A stretch of DNA of 64,000 nucleotides from Bacteroidota bacterium (GTDB lineage: Bacteria > Bacteroidota > Bacteroidia > Flavobacteriales > Flavobacteriaceae). Numbering within the stretch: position 1 is the first letter of the stretch; every line of letters begins with the position of its first letter. The notes under the pieces are model-generated. The model had not been told where the DNA came from. It saw nothing but the letters and a program-made list of their open reading frames with translations, and did not search any database. Of this stretch, positions 41,410 through 50,786 are shown piece after piece. The stretch lies in contig JAHJTN010000010.1 in the NCBI GenBank assembly GCA_018829465.1, forward strand, positions 152,047-216,046, given 5' to 3'. The translations under genes were made by a program, and so were the position numbers.

Positions 41410-42660
41410 ATGCAATTCAAAAAAATAGTACAGTTCGTTTTTATTTGGTCAACTCTTCTGTCTATTTCGGGAGATTTAAATGTTTTCAAGGTGTTTTCCA
41501 ATTCTGAAAACACACTTTTAAAACTAATTGATTATACCAATCTTTTTGAATTTATCTCTATTGGCAGTCTGCTTTTTCTGATGTTTTTGGACAGTTCTTT
41601 TAGAAAAACCCCAAGAATTTTTAAAGGTGCAATCATTATGTTTGTGTTCTTCTATACAACATGTTTTTTTTCGCTGAAACCAACAATATCTTTTGTAGAA
41701 GTGTCTAAGTTGGTGTACTATGCTTTAATAGGTTTTGCAGTATATCATTTAGCTCGTATAGGACACCTTAGGGTGATTTACTTGATACTGATATATTCAT
41801 GTTTGATTTTTTCAATGTTTTCCATTTATGATTACTTTGGCTTCAACTATGGGTTACCCACTATCAACCGGCTTTCCTACGGCGTAAACTTTACATCTAT
41901 ATTTGGCTCATTTGTGTCAACCGCCAACTACTTTTTTTTATACCTTTTAATACTTTTCCCTCAGAGGATTTCAGGCAAATTTGAGCAGATACACAGTAAG
42001 CATAAATATGCTTTAGATATTGCAATTGTTCTTGCGAGCATCGTATTATTGGGAACGGGAAGGGTTTCCATCCTATTTGGTTATGCAATAAGTCTCATTC
42101 TTATATTACTCTTTTACTTCAACAGGGATACCTTAAAGCTTTACGGAAAAATTGCTTTAGGAATTGCCGCCTTCGGCTTCATAAGTTATTTTGCGGCACC
42201 AAAGACGCTTAAAAACATTTCCTATCGATTTGAATCCCGAATATTCGACCGAAAACAAGGCACTCCAGAGGCGGATTTTATTTTGGACAACTTCCAAAAC
42301 ACATGGCGTTCTTTTTCTGATAATCCCATGACCGGATCAGGATTGGGAGCTTTTAAGGGATATTACGCTAAACAGTATGTGCATGGGACATATCTAAAAC
42401 TTATCGGTGAAATGGGTTTGGTAGGTGTACTTGGATATGTAATTTTCATTTTCATTTTATTTAAAAGTGTATTTGAAAATTCAAAGGAAATGTGGTTTGA
42501 TGGAAAAGATAAATACATAATTTTATCTTCATTATTATTTATGGGGGGATGTTTTGTAGCTTGGGGATATAATGAACATCTCATACAAAAGATGTTTTGG
42601 GTGTTTTTGGGAATCTATTTTTATCGGTTGTTTAGTTTAGATAAAGAATTAGTAATTTAG
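41410..42660 (+). CDS. O-antigen ligase/polymerase family membrane protein (first of two)
   Basis: A 416-residue, AT-rich gene encoding about ten to twelve hydrophobic segments and a large extracytoplasmic loop with the segment SDNPMTGSGLGAFKGYYAKQYVHGTY. Pairs of this kind (N-x-P-x-x-G-x-G-x-G with a following His) are typical of the Wzy_C/O-antigen ligase family. It may polymerise repeat units or ligate the finished chain. It opens the AT-rich core of the locus after the repeat-filled junction. A second protein of this type is encoded at 49562. Confidence 0.85.
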   Translation: MQFKKIVQFVFIWSTLLSISGDLNVFKVFSNSENTLLKLIDYTNLFEFISIGSLLFLMFLDSSFRKTPRIFKGAIIMFVFFYTTCFFSLKPTISFVEVSKLVYYALIGFAVYHLARIGHLRVIYLILIYSCLIFSMFSIYDYFGFNYGLPTINRLSYGVNFTSIFGSFVSTANYFFLYLLILFPQRISGKFEQIHSKHKYALDIAIVLASIVLLGTGRVSILFGYAISLILILLFYFNRDTLKLYGKIALGIAAFGFISYFAAPKTLKNISYRFESRIFDRKQGTPEADFILDNFQNTWRSFSDNPMTGSGLGAFKGYYAKQYVHGTYLKLIGEMGLVGVLGYVIFIFILFKSVFENSKEMWFDGKDKYIILSSLLFMGGCFVAWGYNEHLIQKMFWVFLGIYFYRLFSLDKELVI

Positions 42661-42688
42661 TTTTCATATTTAAAAATTTAGATATTAA

Positions 42689-43708
42689 ATGTTTAAAGAC
42701 AAAGTTTTAATGATTACAGGAGGAACGGGTTCTTTTGGTAATGCAGTTTTAAATGGATTTCTTAACTCTGATATTAGAGAAATTCGTATATTTAGTAGAG
42801 ATGAAAAGAAACAAGAAGATATGCGCATTGAATATAAAAATGATAAATTAAACTTTGTCATTGGTGACGTTCGCGATTTTGAAAGTATAAATGCAGCAAT
42901 GAACGGTGTTGATTTTGTTTTTCATGCAGCGGCTTTAAAGCAAGTACCCTCATGTGAGTTTTATCCAATGCAAGCAGTTAAAACAAACATAATTGGGGCG
43001 GAAAATGTGCTTGAAGCAGCCGCCAGAAATAATGTGGAGCGTGTAGTTGTATTGAGCACCGATAAGGCTGTATATCCAATCAATGCGATGGGTATGACAA
43101 AAGCAATTATGGAGAAAATAACCATTGCAAAAGCAAGAGACCCCAGAGTTCAAAAAAAGAAAGCAGCATATATGGCAACGCGATATGGCAACGTGATGTG
43201 TTCAAGAGGATCTATAATCCCTTTGTTTATAAAGCAAATAAAAGAGGGAAAATCTTTAACAATTACTAATCCAAAAATGACGCGGTTTATGATGTCCTTA
43301 GAGGATTCTGTCGAATTAGTAATGTTTGCATTCAAGCATGGGAAACCTGGCGATATATTTGTTCAGAAATCCCCGGGGGCAACCATTCAAGATTTGGCTC
43401 AAGCCTTAAAAGAGATTTTTAATGCAAAAAATGAAATAAAAATAATTGGGGAACGTCATGCAGAAAAAATGTTTGAGACACTTTGTTCGAAAGAAGAAAT
43501 GTCTAAGGTCGATAATTTAGAAAAATTTTATAGAATACCTGCCGATTTCAGAGATTTAAATTACACAAAATACGTTCAAAAAGATGGTCCAAAATTGTTA
43601 GACTCAGAGTACAATTCAGAGAATACTAAGAGATTATCAATGGTGGAACTTAAGGATTTATTACTAAGCTTAGATTACGTTCAAGAAGAATTGGCATCTT
43701 ACAAATAA
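42689..43708 (+). CDS. UDP-N-acetylglucosamine 4,6-dehydratase, 5-inverting type (CapE/FnlA/WbjB-like)
   Basis: A 339-residue SDR enzyme with the NAD loop ITGGTGSFGNAV and DVRDFESINAAM. The active-site stretch STDKAVYPINAMGMTKAIME has the usual Tyr position occupied by Met, as is known for this subfamily. The C-terminal KRLSMVELKDLL and YNSENT segments also fit CapE/FnlA. It converts UDP-GlcNAc into a 4-keto-6-deoxy sugar. The partners for the L-FucNAc route (CapF, CapG) are not seen; an aminotransferase follows after 12 bp, suggesting a 4-amino sugar instead. Confidence 0.9.
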   Translation: MFKDKVLMITGGTGSFGNAVLNGFLNSDIREIRIFSRDEKKQEDMRIEYKNDKLNFVIGDVRDFESINAAMNGVDFVFHAAALKQVPSCEFYPMQAVKTNIIGAENVLEAAARNNVERVVVLSTDKAVYPINAMGMTKAIMEKITIAKARDPRVQKKKAAYMATRYGNVMCSRGSIIPLFIKQIKEGKSLTITNPKMTRFMMSLEDSVELVMFAFKHGKPGDIFVQKSPGATIQDLAQALKEIFNAKNEIKIIGERHAEKMFETLCSKEEMSKVDNLEKFYRIPADFRDLNYTKYVQKDGPKLLDSEYNSENTKRLSMVELKDLLLSLDYVQEELASYK

Positions 43709-43720
43709 TCAAATTTTCAA

Positions 43721-44809
43721 ATGATACCATTAGTAAAGACTAGTTTACCTCCCAAAGAAATTTTAATTCATAAGCTTGAAGAAGTGCTTTATAGTGGCTA
43801 TATAGCGCAAGGAGAAGCTGTAGAAATTTTTGAAAGAAAATTTGAAGAATACATTGGAATCGGACACACACTTTCTCTTAATTCGGGTACAGCGGCCCTT
43901 CATATAGCCCTGATTCTTGCGGGGGTTAAGGATGGAGATGAAGTGATAAGTACTGCTTTGACAGCTGAACCAACCAACGTTGCTATAAAGATGACGGGGG
44001 CAAAAATAAGATGGGCAGATATTGATTATAACACGGGAAATATATCCCCTGACTCAATTGAAGAAAATATAAATGCTAAAACAAAAGCTATTATTGTTGT
44101 TGATTACGCAGGCATTCCCGTTGATGTAAAACGTATTCAAGAAATATCTGAAAAGTATAATATAACAGTAATCGAAGATGCAGCTCATGCTTTGGGAGCA
44201 AAATTTAATGGAAAAAAGACAGGAAATCATTTTCCGTTTACAGTATTTTCGTTCCAAGCAATTAAACATTTGACTACAATTGATGGAGGTGCTTTACAAA
44301 TTTTAGATAAAAAACTTTACGAAAAGGGGAAACTAATAAGGTGGTTCGGGTTGGACAAAAAACTAACGCGGATGGAAAACAATATACAATTGCAAGGATA
44401 TAAATACCACATGAACAATGTGAATGCAACAATCGGAATTGTCCAACTAGAATATATTGAAGGGTTAATTAATAAACATGTTGAAAACGGAAAATATTTT
44501 GATAAACACCTAAAAAATATCGATGGAATTGAATTAATTCAATATTATCCGAATACAGAACCTTCATACTGGTTATATACTTTAAAAGTAGAAAATAGAG
44601 ATGGTTTTACAAAAATGATGGCAGACAATGGAGTGATGGCCTCAGAACTTCACAAGAGAAATGATTTGCATACTTTTTTAAATGACACCCAGGCATATTT
44701 ACCAAATTTGGATAAATTTCATGCTAAAATGGTGCATATTCCTTGTGGGTGGTGGCTCTCGAATCAAGACAGACAAATAATAGTTGAAGATATTAAAAAA
44801 GGTTGGTAA
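43721..44809 (+). CDS. DegT/DnrJ/EryC1 family sugar aminotransferase
   Basis: A 362-residue PLP enzyme. The PLP-binding Lys is Lys182 in SFQAIKHLTTIDGG, the Asp contacting the pyridine nitrogen is in VIEDAAHALGA, and the N-terminal LNSGTAALHIAL segment binds the phosphate. It should transfer an amino group to a keto sugar nucleotide, presumably the product of the dehydratase just upstream. The next gene starts 2 bp after its stop. It ends with CGWWLSNQDRQIIVEDIKKG, a normal family C-terminus, unlike the second homologue at 45326. Confidence 0.93.
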   Translation: MIPLVKTSLPPKEILIHKLEEVLYSGYIAQGEAVEIFERKFEEYIGIGHTLSLNSGTAALHIALILAGVKDGDEVISTALTAEPTNVAIKMTGAKIRWADIDYNTGNISPDSIEENINAKTKAIIVVDYAGIPVDVKRIQEISEKYNITVIEDAAHALGAKFNGKKTGNHFPFTVFSFQAIKHLTTIDGGALQILDKKLYEKGKLIRWFGLDKKLTRMENNIQLQGYKYHMNNVNATIGIVQLEYIEGLINKHVENGKYFDKHLKNIDGIELIQYYPNTEPSYWLYTLKVENRDGFTKMMADNGVMASELHKRNDLHTFLNDTQAYLPNLDKFHAKMVHIPCGWWLSNQDRQIIVEDIKKGW

Positions 44810-44810
44810 C

Positions 44811-45329
44811 ATGCGTAAAATAATTTATTTGCTCGATCAATTGTATCTCTCTTTTTTATTGGTTCTTCCAAATATCTATACATTTAATAGATTGAGAGGT
44901 AGATATTATAAGTATAAAGGGTGTGACATACACCCTCAATCCTCAATCGGTGCTAATGTGAGAATTCAGGGAAGGATTAAATTGGGGAGAGGGAGCTCAT
45001 TAGCTCAAAACTGTTCTCTTTCTGGGTTTGATGCTGGAATATTCATAGGTGATAATGTAATGATAGCACCAAATTGTGTTTTGGTTGCTTTTAACCACGG
45101 TTATGATGATTTAACAATTCCAATGTCTATGCAAAAAAATGAAGAATCACCTATAAATATAGCTGATGATGTGTGGATATCAGCAAATTGTACGATTACA
45201 AAAGGTGTAAATATTGGAAAGGGCGCAATCATAGCAGCAAATAGTTGCGTCGTGAAGGATGTGTCAGAGTATTCAATTGTTGGAGGGGTTCCCGCAAAAA
45301 TAATAGGAAATAGAATTAAAAAGCAATGA
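44811..45329 (+). CDS. hexapeptide-repeat acyltransferase (WcaF/NodL type)
   Basis: A 172-residue left-handed beta-helix protein. The ATG at 44811, 2 bp after the aminotransferase stop, is preferred to an overlapping upstream ATG at 44784. Repeats of the [LIV]-G-x4 kind run from about residue 45 to 160 (SSIGANVRI, FIGDNVMIAPNC, NIGKGAIIAANSCV), with VAFNHGYDD carrying the probable catalytic His. It likely O- or N-acetylates a sugar of the repeat unit. It overlaps the next gene by 4 bp (ATGA). Confidence 0.9.
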   Translation: MRKIIYLLDQLYLSFLLVLPNIYTFNRLRGRYYKYKGCDIHPQSSIGANVRIQGRIKLGRGSSLAQNCSLSGFDAGIFIGDNVMIAPNCVLVAFNHGYDDLTIPMSMQKNEESPINIADDVWISANCTITKGVNIGKGAIIAANSCVVKDVSEYSIVGGVPAKIIGNRIKKQ

Positions 45330-46390
45330 TACCTTTATATAAACCTTATATGCCCGGAAAATTACCCAAGCTGGAATTGATACTTCATTCAGGTGAGCTA
45401 TCGTATGGTAAGTGGGGGCATGAATTTGAGAAAAGATTAAATGATTACATAGGTTTCAAAAATATACTCGTTACAAATTCTTTTAATTCTGCAATGCTTG
45501 TGGTGTTGACAACTTTAGGGATAAGTCAAGGAGATGAAATAATTGCCTCTCCAATGAGTTGTCTAGCATCTAATCAGCCGTTTACATGTTTAGGCATCAA
45601 GGTTGTCTGGGCAGATATAGATCCTTCGACAGGAACCTTAAACCCAGATAATGTAAGTTGTAAAATTTCATCTAAAACAAAGGCAATATTTCACAACCAT
45701 CATTGTGGTTACCTGGGATACATAGATGAAATAAATGCTATTGCAAGAAATAATGGATTATATGTGATTGATGATGCCATTGAAGCATTTGGGTCAGTTT
45801 ATAAAGGAAATAAAATAGGGAATGTCGGGAGTGATGTAAGTGTTTTTTCTTTTCAAACTGTCAGACTACCCAATTCAATAGATGGGGGGGCTGTTCATTT
45901 TAAAGACCCAATTTTTACTGAGAAAGCAAAAAGAGTTAGAGATTACGGAATAGATAGAAATAAATTTAGAAATTATTTAGGTGAAATCTCAAAGACAAAT
46001 GATATTTTCGATTCGGGATATGGAGCAACTTTAAATGAAATAAATAGTTATATAGGATGTTTACAACTTGATCAAATAGATGAATTATTGTTTAAGCAAA
46101 GAAATAATGCGTTGGCATGGGAGGTTTTTTTGAAAAAGAATGATTTAAAAGTAGAAATATTATCAAAAGCATATCAAACACCAAATTATTGGATTTATGG
46201 TATTCTAACACCCAATAAGACGGACACTATTAAATATTTTCGAACAAAAGGTTATTATGCTTCCGGAGTTCATTTACCTAATAATTATTACTCCGTATTT
46301 GGTTCAAAATCAGAGTTGTTGGGGGTTAATGACTTTTATTCAAAATTTGTAGCGTTACCCTGTGGTTGGTGGTTTTCATTAAATGACTGA
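45326..46390 (+). CDS. DegT-family homologue with Arg in place of the PLP-binding Lys
   Basis: A 354-residue protein of the same fold as the aminotransferase at 43721. The Asp motif is kept (YVIDDAIEAFG), but the Lys motif reads SFQTVRLPNSIDGG, with Arg180 (codon AGA at 45863-45865) where Lys forms the Schiff base. The C-terminus stops after CGWWFSLND, about twelve residues earlier than the paralogue. By family knowledge it cannot act as an ordinary aminotransferase; ColD-type dehydratases with His at this site are a known exception. The frame is intact and lies in a tightly packed operon, so a changed function is more likely than decay. Confidence 0.85.
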   Translation: MIPLYKPYMPGKLPKLELILHSGELSYGKWGHEFEKRLNDYIGFKNILVTNSFNSAMLVVLTTLGISQGDEIIASPMSCLASNQPFTCLGIKVVWADIDPSTGTLNPDNVSCKISSKTKAIFHNHHCGYLGYIDEINAIARNNGLYVIDDAIEAFGSVYKGNKIGNVGSDVSVFSFQTVRLPNSIDGGAVHFKDPIFTEKAKRVRDYGIDRNKFRNYLGEISKTNDIFDSGYGATLNEINSYIGCLQLDQIDELLFKQRNNALAWEVFLKKNDLKVEILSKAYQTPNYWIYGILTPNKTDTIKYFRTKGYYASGVHLPNNYYSVFGSKSELLGVNDFYSKFVALPCGWWFSLND

Positions 46391-46396
46391 AGTGAA

Positions 46397-46900
46397 ATGT
46401 ATAAGTTAAAAATACTCAAGCATTCTGAAATCTCAAAAAATATACTTGAGGATATCATTCGAATAAAATCAATCGCTTGGCCATATTCTTATAACAAACA
46501 AATAGATTGGATAAATAAGAATCTTAAAGATTCTGATTTACATATCCTGCTTCTTGAAGGAGAGGAACCCGTTGCCTATCTTAACCTTATTTCTATTGAT
46601 TTTATTCTCGATAACTATAAATACTCAGGCTTTGGGATAGGGAACGTTTGTACAATAGAAAAAAAGAAAGGTTATGGAAAGCTTATAATACAACTAACTG
46701 CCCAATATTTGTCTGAAAAAAATAAAATAGGCTTACTACTTTGCAAACCTGAATTAGTTAATTTTTATAAAAGATACGGCTGGACAGTAATTAAAAAATC
46801 TAAGTTGTGTCTTTCTTTTGATAATAGAGATATAGAGATGATGTTGATAAACCACAAAAGCACTATTAGTAAACTAACCTTTAGCGGGCAGGCGTTTTGA
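46397..46900 (+). CDS. GNAT-type acetyltransferase of the polysaccharide operon
   Basis: A 167-residue protein with the acetyl-CoA loop in KKKGYGKLIIQLTAQYL (about residues 90-106), the preceding strand GIGNVCTIE and the closing segment NFYKRYGWTVIKK. It probably acylates an amino sugar made by the neighbouring enzymes. The spacing of 6 bp from the previous gene and the 4-bp overlap with the flippase gene (TTGA) place it inside the operon. Confidence 0.85.
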   Translation: MYKLKILKHSEISKNILEDIIRIKSIAWPYSYNKQIDWINKNLKDSDLHILLLEGEEPVAYLNLISIDFILDNYKYSGFGIGNVCTIEKKKGYGKLIIQLTAQYLSEKNKIGLLLCKPELVNFYKRYGWTVIKKSKLCLSFDNRDIEMMLINHKSTISKLTFSGQAF

Positions 46901-48396
46901 AAAAAAATATAATTGCAAATTTTTTTGGTCGATTTTGGAGTGTTCTTTCCAACTTTATATTCGTTCCTCTTTACATTAATCTTTTGGGACTCGAGAGCTA
47001 TTCACTCATTAGTTTCACTTTAGTGTTAAATGGAATCATGGCAATGATGGATGCGGGGCTGACAGCTACACTTTCTCGAGAATTTGCCTCAAGTAATAAT
47101 TCTGTTTATGAAAAACTGAGAATATATAAAACATTAGAAACCTGCTATTTCATTATTGCGGCATTGGTTATCGTATTATTATTATTCAGTTCAGAATTAA
47201 TTGCTTTCAGATGGTTAAATCTTGAAAAAATTACATCTGATGAAGTGTCATTTTACTTACATATAATCAGCATTGAGATTGGATTCAGGTTATTGAGTAA
47301 TTTTTATTCAGGAGGTTTTATAGGATTAGAAAAACAAATAAAATCTAATATGTACCAAGTTGCTTACGGCGTTGTACGTAATGGATTTGTACTAATGCCT
47401 ATATTTTTTTACCCATCTCTTCGGGTGTTTTTTATTTGGCAAGCCACAACTACAATTCTCTATGTGGTTTTTATTCGTTTTGATTTAAGCTATACGTTGA
47501 CACAATCATTCTCGTTATTTTTCAAAAAACCGAGAATCGAAAAGGAAGTAATTTATAGAATTTGGAAATTTGCGGGTGGTATGATGTTAATATCGACTGT
47601 AGCAGGATTAAACACTCAAATGGATAAACTGGCCTTAAGCAAATTATTGCCAATAGAGGTATTGGGAATTTACACCTTGGCATTTGCGTTGGCTAAGGGA
47701 TTGGGGATTCTTAGCTCTCCTGTATCTGTGGCAATTTTACCTCGCATGACTGCGTTATTTACCGCGGGAAACAAATTAAAAGCAGTAGAAATTTTTAATA
47801 AAGGGTATTTACTTGTGTCAATCGTTATTTTTTCATTTGCTGCAAGTATGATATTTTTTGCAAAAGAATTAATTTGGGTTTGGACAAATGATGTTCATTT
47901 GGCTGAGAAAGCAAGTGTTTTTGTGCCTTGGATTGCAATGGGAACTGCATTCCTATCATTAGGAAACCTTCCTTATAATGTTGCAATTGCAAATGGTTAT
48001 ACTAAATATAATAACATCTTAGGAATTTCAAGTTTGGTCATAACACTTCCGGGATATTGGCTATTGACCAATATTTATGGAGGAATTGGAGCTGCAATAA
48101 CATTTTCATTTGTCCAAGTTATCGTTGTTATTATTTTCTTACACATAGTAAATAAAAAATTCATGCAGCTAAGTATTAAAATAATTTTTTTTAGAAATTT
48201 TATTTTACCTATTCTAATATCGGGCTTTGTTACTTTTATGATAAATAATGCTATTATTTTTGAGGGAAATAGACTTACAGTTTTACTAAAAATAGGATTT
48301 ACAGTTGCTTGTACACTTGCCACTAATATCCTAATTCTCTATCCCACTAAAAGTCTCCTAAAACAATTTTTAAAAATTAAAAATAAATTTACGTGA
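46897..48396 (+). CDS. wzx: Wzx-type polysaccharide flippase
   Basis: A 499-residue membrane protein with about twelve to fourteen hydrophobic segments and the N-terminal pattern FFGRFWSVLSNFIFVPLYINLLG of the MATE/PST polysaccharide transporters. It carries lipid-linked repeat units from the inner to the outer leaflet of the cytoplasmic membrane. It starts at TTG (46897), overlapping the previous stop as TTGA, and ends overlapping the next gene as GTGA. It matches two Wzy-like genes in the locus, so a Wzx/Wzy-dependent pathway is likely. Confidence 0.9.
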   Translation: MKKNIIANFFGRFWSVLSNFIFVPLYINLLGLESYSLISFTLVLNGIMAMMDAGLTATLSREFASSNNSVYEKLRIYKTLETCYFIIAALVIVLLLFSSELIAFRWLNLEKITSDEVSFYLHIISIEIGFRLLSNFYSGGFIGLEKQIKSNMYQVAYGVVRNGFVLMPIFFYPSLRVFFIWQATTTILYVVFIRFDLSYTLTQSFSLFFKKPRIEKEVIYRIWKFAGGMMLISTVAGLNTQMDKLALSKLLPIEVLGIYTLAFALAKGLGILSSPVSVAILPRMTALFTAGNKLKAVEIFNKGYLLVSIVIFSFAASMIFFAKELIWVWTNDVHLAEKASVFVPWIAMGTAFLSLGNLPYNVAIANGYTKYNNILGISSLVITLPGYWLLTNIYGGIGAAITFSFVQVIVVIIFLHIVNKKFMQLSIKIIFFRNFILPILISGFVTFMINNAIIFEGNRLTVLLKIGFTVACTLATNILILYPTKSLLKQFLKIKNKFT

Positions 48397-49532
48397 AACC
48401 ACTACTCAGTATTGTCATACCAACAAAAAATCGTTATGAAACCCTTATGCTAGTTATAAATTATTTACTACAAAATATCCCTTCCAATGATCTAGAAATA
48501 GTTATTCAGGATAATAGTGACAGTAATAATCATTTTCTGAATTATTTATCAAAAATAAAAGACCGTAGACTCAAGTACTTTTACAATCCGGATAGCTTGT
48601 CCGTAATAGAAAATTCTGATTTATCTATTAAAAACTCTACAGGAGAATATGTTAGTTTCATTGGAGATGACGATTCTGTTATGCCTTATTTAGTTGATTT
48701 GACTATATGGATGAAAAAAAACAATTATGCCATTCTAAAGGCAAATAAACCAGTTTACAACTGGAAAGGTCAAAAAAAATCATATTTATCAAATGATGAT
48801 AGTGGTAGCTTAATTTTAAAGAAATTTAATTATAAAATTAAACACAGATCAACAAGAGAAGGGATTAAACACACCCTAAAAAAAGGCGGTACCTCAATGG
48901 CTAAATTACCATGTTTGTATCATGGTATTGTTAAACGTCAACTTTTAAATTTAATTTACATTAAAAGTAATACATATTTTCCAGGGCCTAGTCCGGATAT
49001 GTCAAATGGCATAGCTATTTCTTTATTTTCTGACAGTTTTATTTATGTAGATTTCCCTGTTTTCATCAGTGGCAAGAGCAGTAAAAGTACAGGTGGTCAA
49101 GGAATTTTACATAAACACGTATCAAAAATTGATGAAGTAAAACATTTGCCCGTTAATACTTCAAAAAAATGGTCAGAAAAAATACCCAAATACTGGACAG
49201 GTCCAACAATCTGGGCGGAATCGACAATAAAAGCATTAGAATCATTAGAAAAATTCGATTATATTGACAAATTCAGGTATTCGTATTTGTATGCAGCCAT
49301 TTATGTTTTTAATTTTAAAAACCGTAATGAAATTTTCGATAATTTTAAAAAAAATATTTTTGGCTTCTATTTTTTCATAGATATTATAAATATATTCTTT
49401 TTTAGACTAAAACATTTTATCAATAACAGATTGTTAATTAGTGATATTTCACATATAAGTCAGGTCGAAACTTTAGAGAATGCGATGGAAATACTAAATA
49501 AAATGGTTGACCTAAAAAAATTACCTAATTAA
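48393..49532 (+). CDS. family 2 glycosyltransferase
   Basis: A 379-residue enzyme with a GT-A N-terminal domain: LLSIVIPTKNRYETLMLVIN, DLEIVIQDNSDS and the metal site FIGDDDSVMPYL near residue 95. The C-terminal part is specific to this protein and rich in aromatic and basic residues. It should add one sugar of the repeat unit at the cytoplasmic membrane face. The start is a GTG inside GTGA overlapping the flippase stop. Confidence 0.9.
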   Translation: MKPLLSIVIPTKNRYETLMLVINYLLQNIPSNDLEIVIQDNSDSNNHFLNYLSKIKDRRLKYFYNPDSLSVIENSDLSIKNSTGEYVSFIGDDDSVMPYLVDLTIWMKKNNYAILKANKPVYNWKGQKKSYLSNDDSGSLILKKFNYKIKHRSTREGIKHTLKKGGTSMAKLPCLYHGIVKRQLLNLIYIKSNTYFPGPSPDMSNGIAISLFSDSFIYVDFPVFISGKSSKSTGGQGILHKHVSKIDEVKHLPVNTSKKWSEKIPKYWTGPTIWAESTIKALESLEKFDYIDKFRYSYLYAAIYVFNFKNRNEIFDNFKKNIFGFYFFIDIINIFFFRLKHFINNRLLISDISHISQVETLENAMEILNKMVDLKKLPN

Positions 49533-49561
49533 TCAATTATATTTTAACAAATCTTGAAAAT

Positions 49562-50773
49562 TTGAAATCAAGAGACTTAAACTTTCAGAATAACTACATT
49601 ATTTTATTGATAGTTGGTTTCCTTATAACAAGCATTATTCCACTAATAATGCCCACGTTTCAGGAATCATTATCTATACCGTACAGACTTTTTGTAAACA
49701 TCATTGGACTTGTAATCTTTTTCAGAAGTATTTTGTATAAATTCACTTATAAAAATTTCAACACAGGGTTTTTATTTGTGATTTTTTGGGTCATTTATTT
49801 AACGAGGCTGTTTCTTGATTTATACTTATTTGAAATTGAAATATTTGAAGAACAGAGCAAGTCTTATTACATTTTGAGCGCACTAAGTATTGTTTTTTTT
49901 CCTACAATATCATTGTATAGCTTCAATTGGAGCAAAGTTGATTTTGAATATATTCTAAAATGGTTATATGGTTTACTTTTATTCGCTCTCTTAATAGGTC
50001 TAATCTTAAGAAATAATGAAGATAATGAATTGCGATCGACAGGTGGTGTTTTTATGGGGGTTTTAAATTATGGCCACTATGGGGCAACATTATCAATACT
50101 TTCTTTCTATTATATTTTTGTTAGGCGAAGCTACAAGATTTTTAAAGTAATATATGTTTTTGGTTTTTTTCTGGGCTTAACTACAGTATTTATAACCTCA
50201 AGTAAGAGTCCTATAATCGCTTTGGGGGTTGTTATTTTGCTATATTATTTAGTTTTTTTTGATTTAAAAAAAATAATTATTCTGTTAATACTATTAATAA
50301 TTGGTTACTTTTATTTTATAGATTTCTATGAATTGGTGAGCAAGTATTATCCCAATGCTTTTTTGCAAAGATTTATTTATTCTTTAACTGAGGATCAGTC
50401 TTTTAGTGGTAGAGAAAATCTATTAATGACAGGTTGGCAAGAATTTGTTGAAAAACCTTTTTTCGGTAGTGCTTTTTTGATTCAAAATGAAAAATTTATA
50501 GGTAGCTATCCTCACAATTTAATTATTGAATCTTTTATGGCATTAGGTATACTTGGAGGTTTCATTTTTATTTGGTACTTGAAAAAATGTTTAATCATCA
50601 CACGGAGTCATATAAAAAAAAACTCTAATTTGGTATGGATAGCATTTTTGTTTTTACAATATTTCATTTTTGGTATGTTTTCCGGAAATATATTTTCCTC
50701 GGAATTATTTTGGATTTTCTCTTTAATACTAATTTTAACTAAGCCAGAAAAGTTTAGGCTCAAACACAAATAA
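49562..50773 (+). CDS. O-antigen ligase/polymerase family membrane protein (second of two)
   Basis: A 403-residue hydrophobic protein with about eleven membrane segments and a large loop containing FSGRENLLMTGWQEFVEKPFFGSA, followed by YPHNLIIESFMALG. This is the conserved loop of Wzy-type polymerases. It starts at TTG (49562). It lies later in the operon than the first such gene (41410), which suggests one acts as polymerase and the other as ligase or as the polymerase of an older locus. Confidence 0.88.
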   Translation: MKSRDLNFQNNYIILLIVGFLITSIIPLIMPTFQESLSIPYRLFVNIIGLVIFFRSILYKFTYKNFNTGFLFVIFWVIYLTRLFLDLYLFEIEIFEEQSKSYYILSALSIVFFPTISLYSFNWSKVDFEYILKWLYGLLLFALLIGLILRNNEDNELRSTGGVFMGVLNYGHYGATLSILSFYYIFVRRSYKIFKVIYVFGFFLGLTTVFITSSKSPIIALGVVILLYYLVFFDLKKIIILLILLIIGYFYFIDFYELVSKYYPNAFLQRFIYSLTEDQSFSGRENLLMTGWQEFVEKPFFGSAFLIQNEKFIGSYPHNLIIESFMALGILGGFIFIWYLKKCLIITRSHIKKNSNLVWIAFLFLQYFIFGMFSGNIFSSELFWIFSLILILTKPEKFRLKHK

Positions 50774-50786
50774 TCTATTAAAAATC

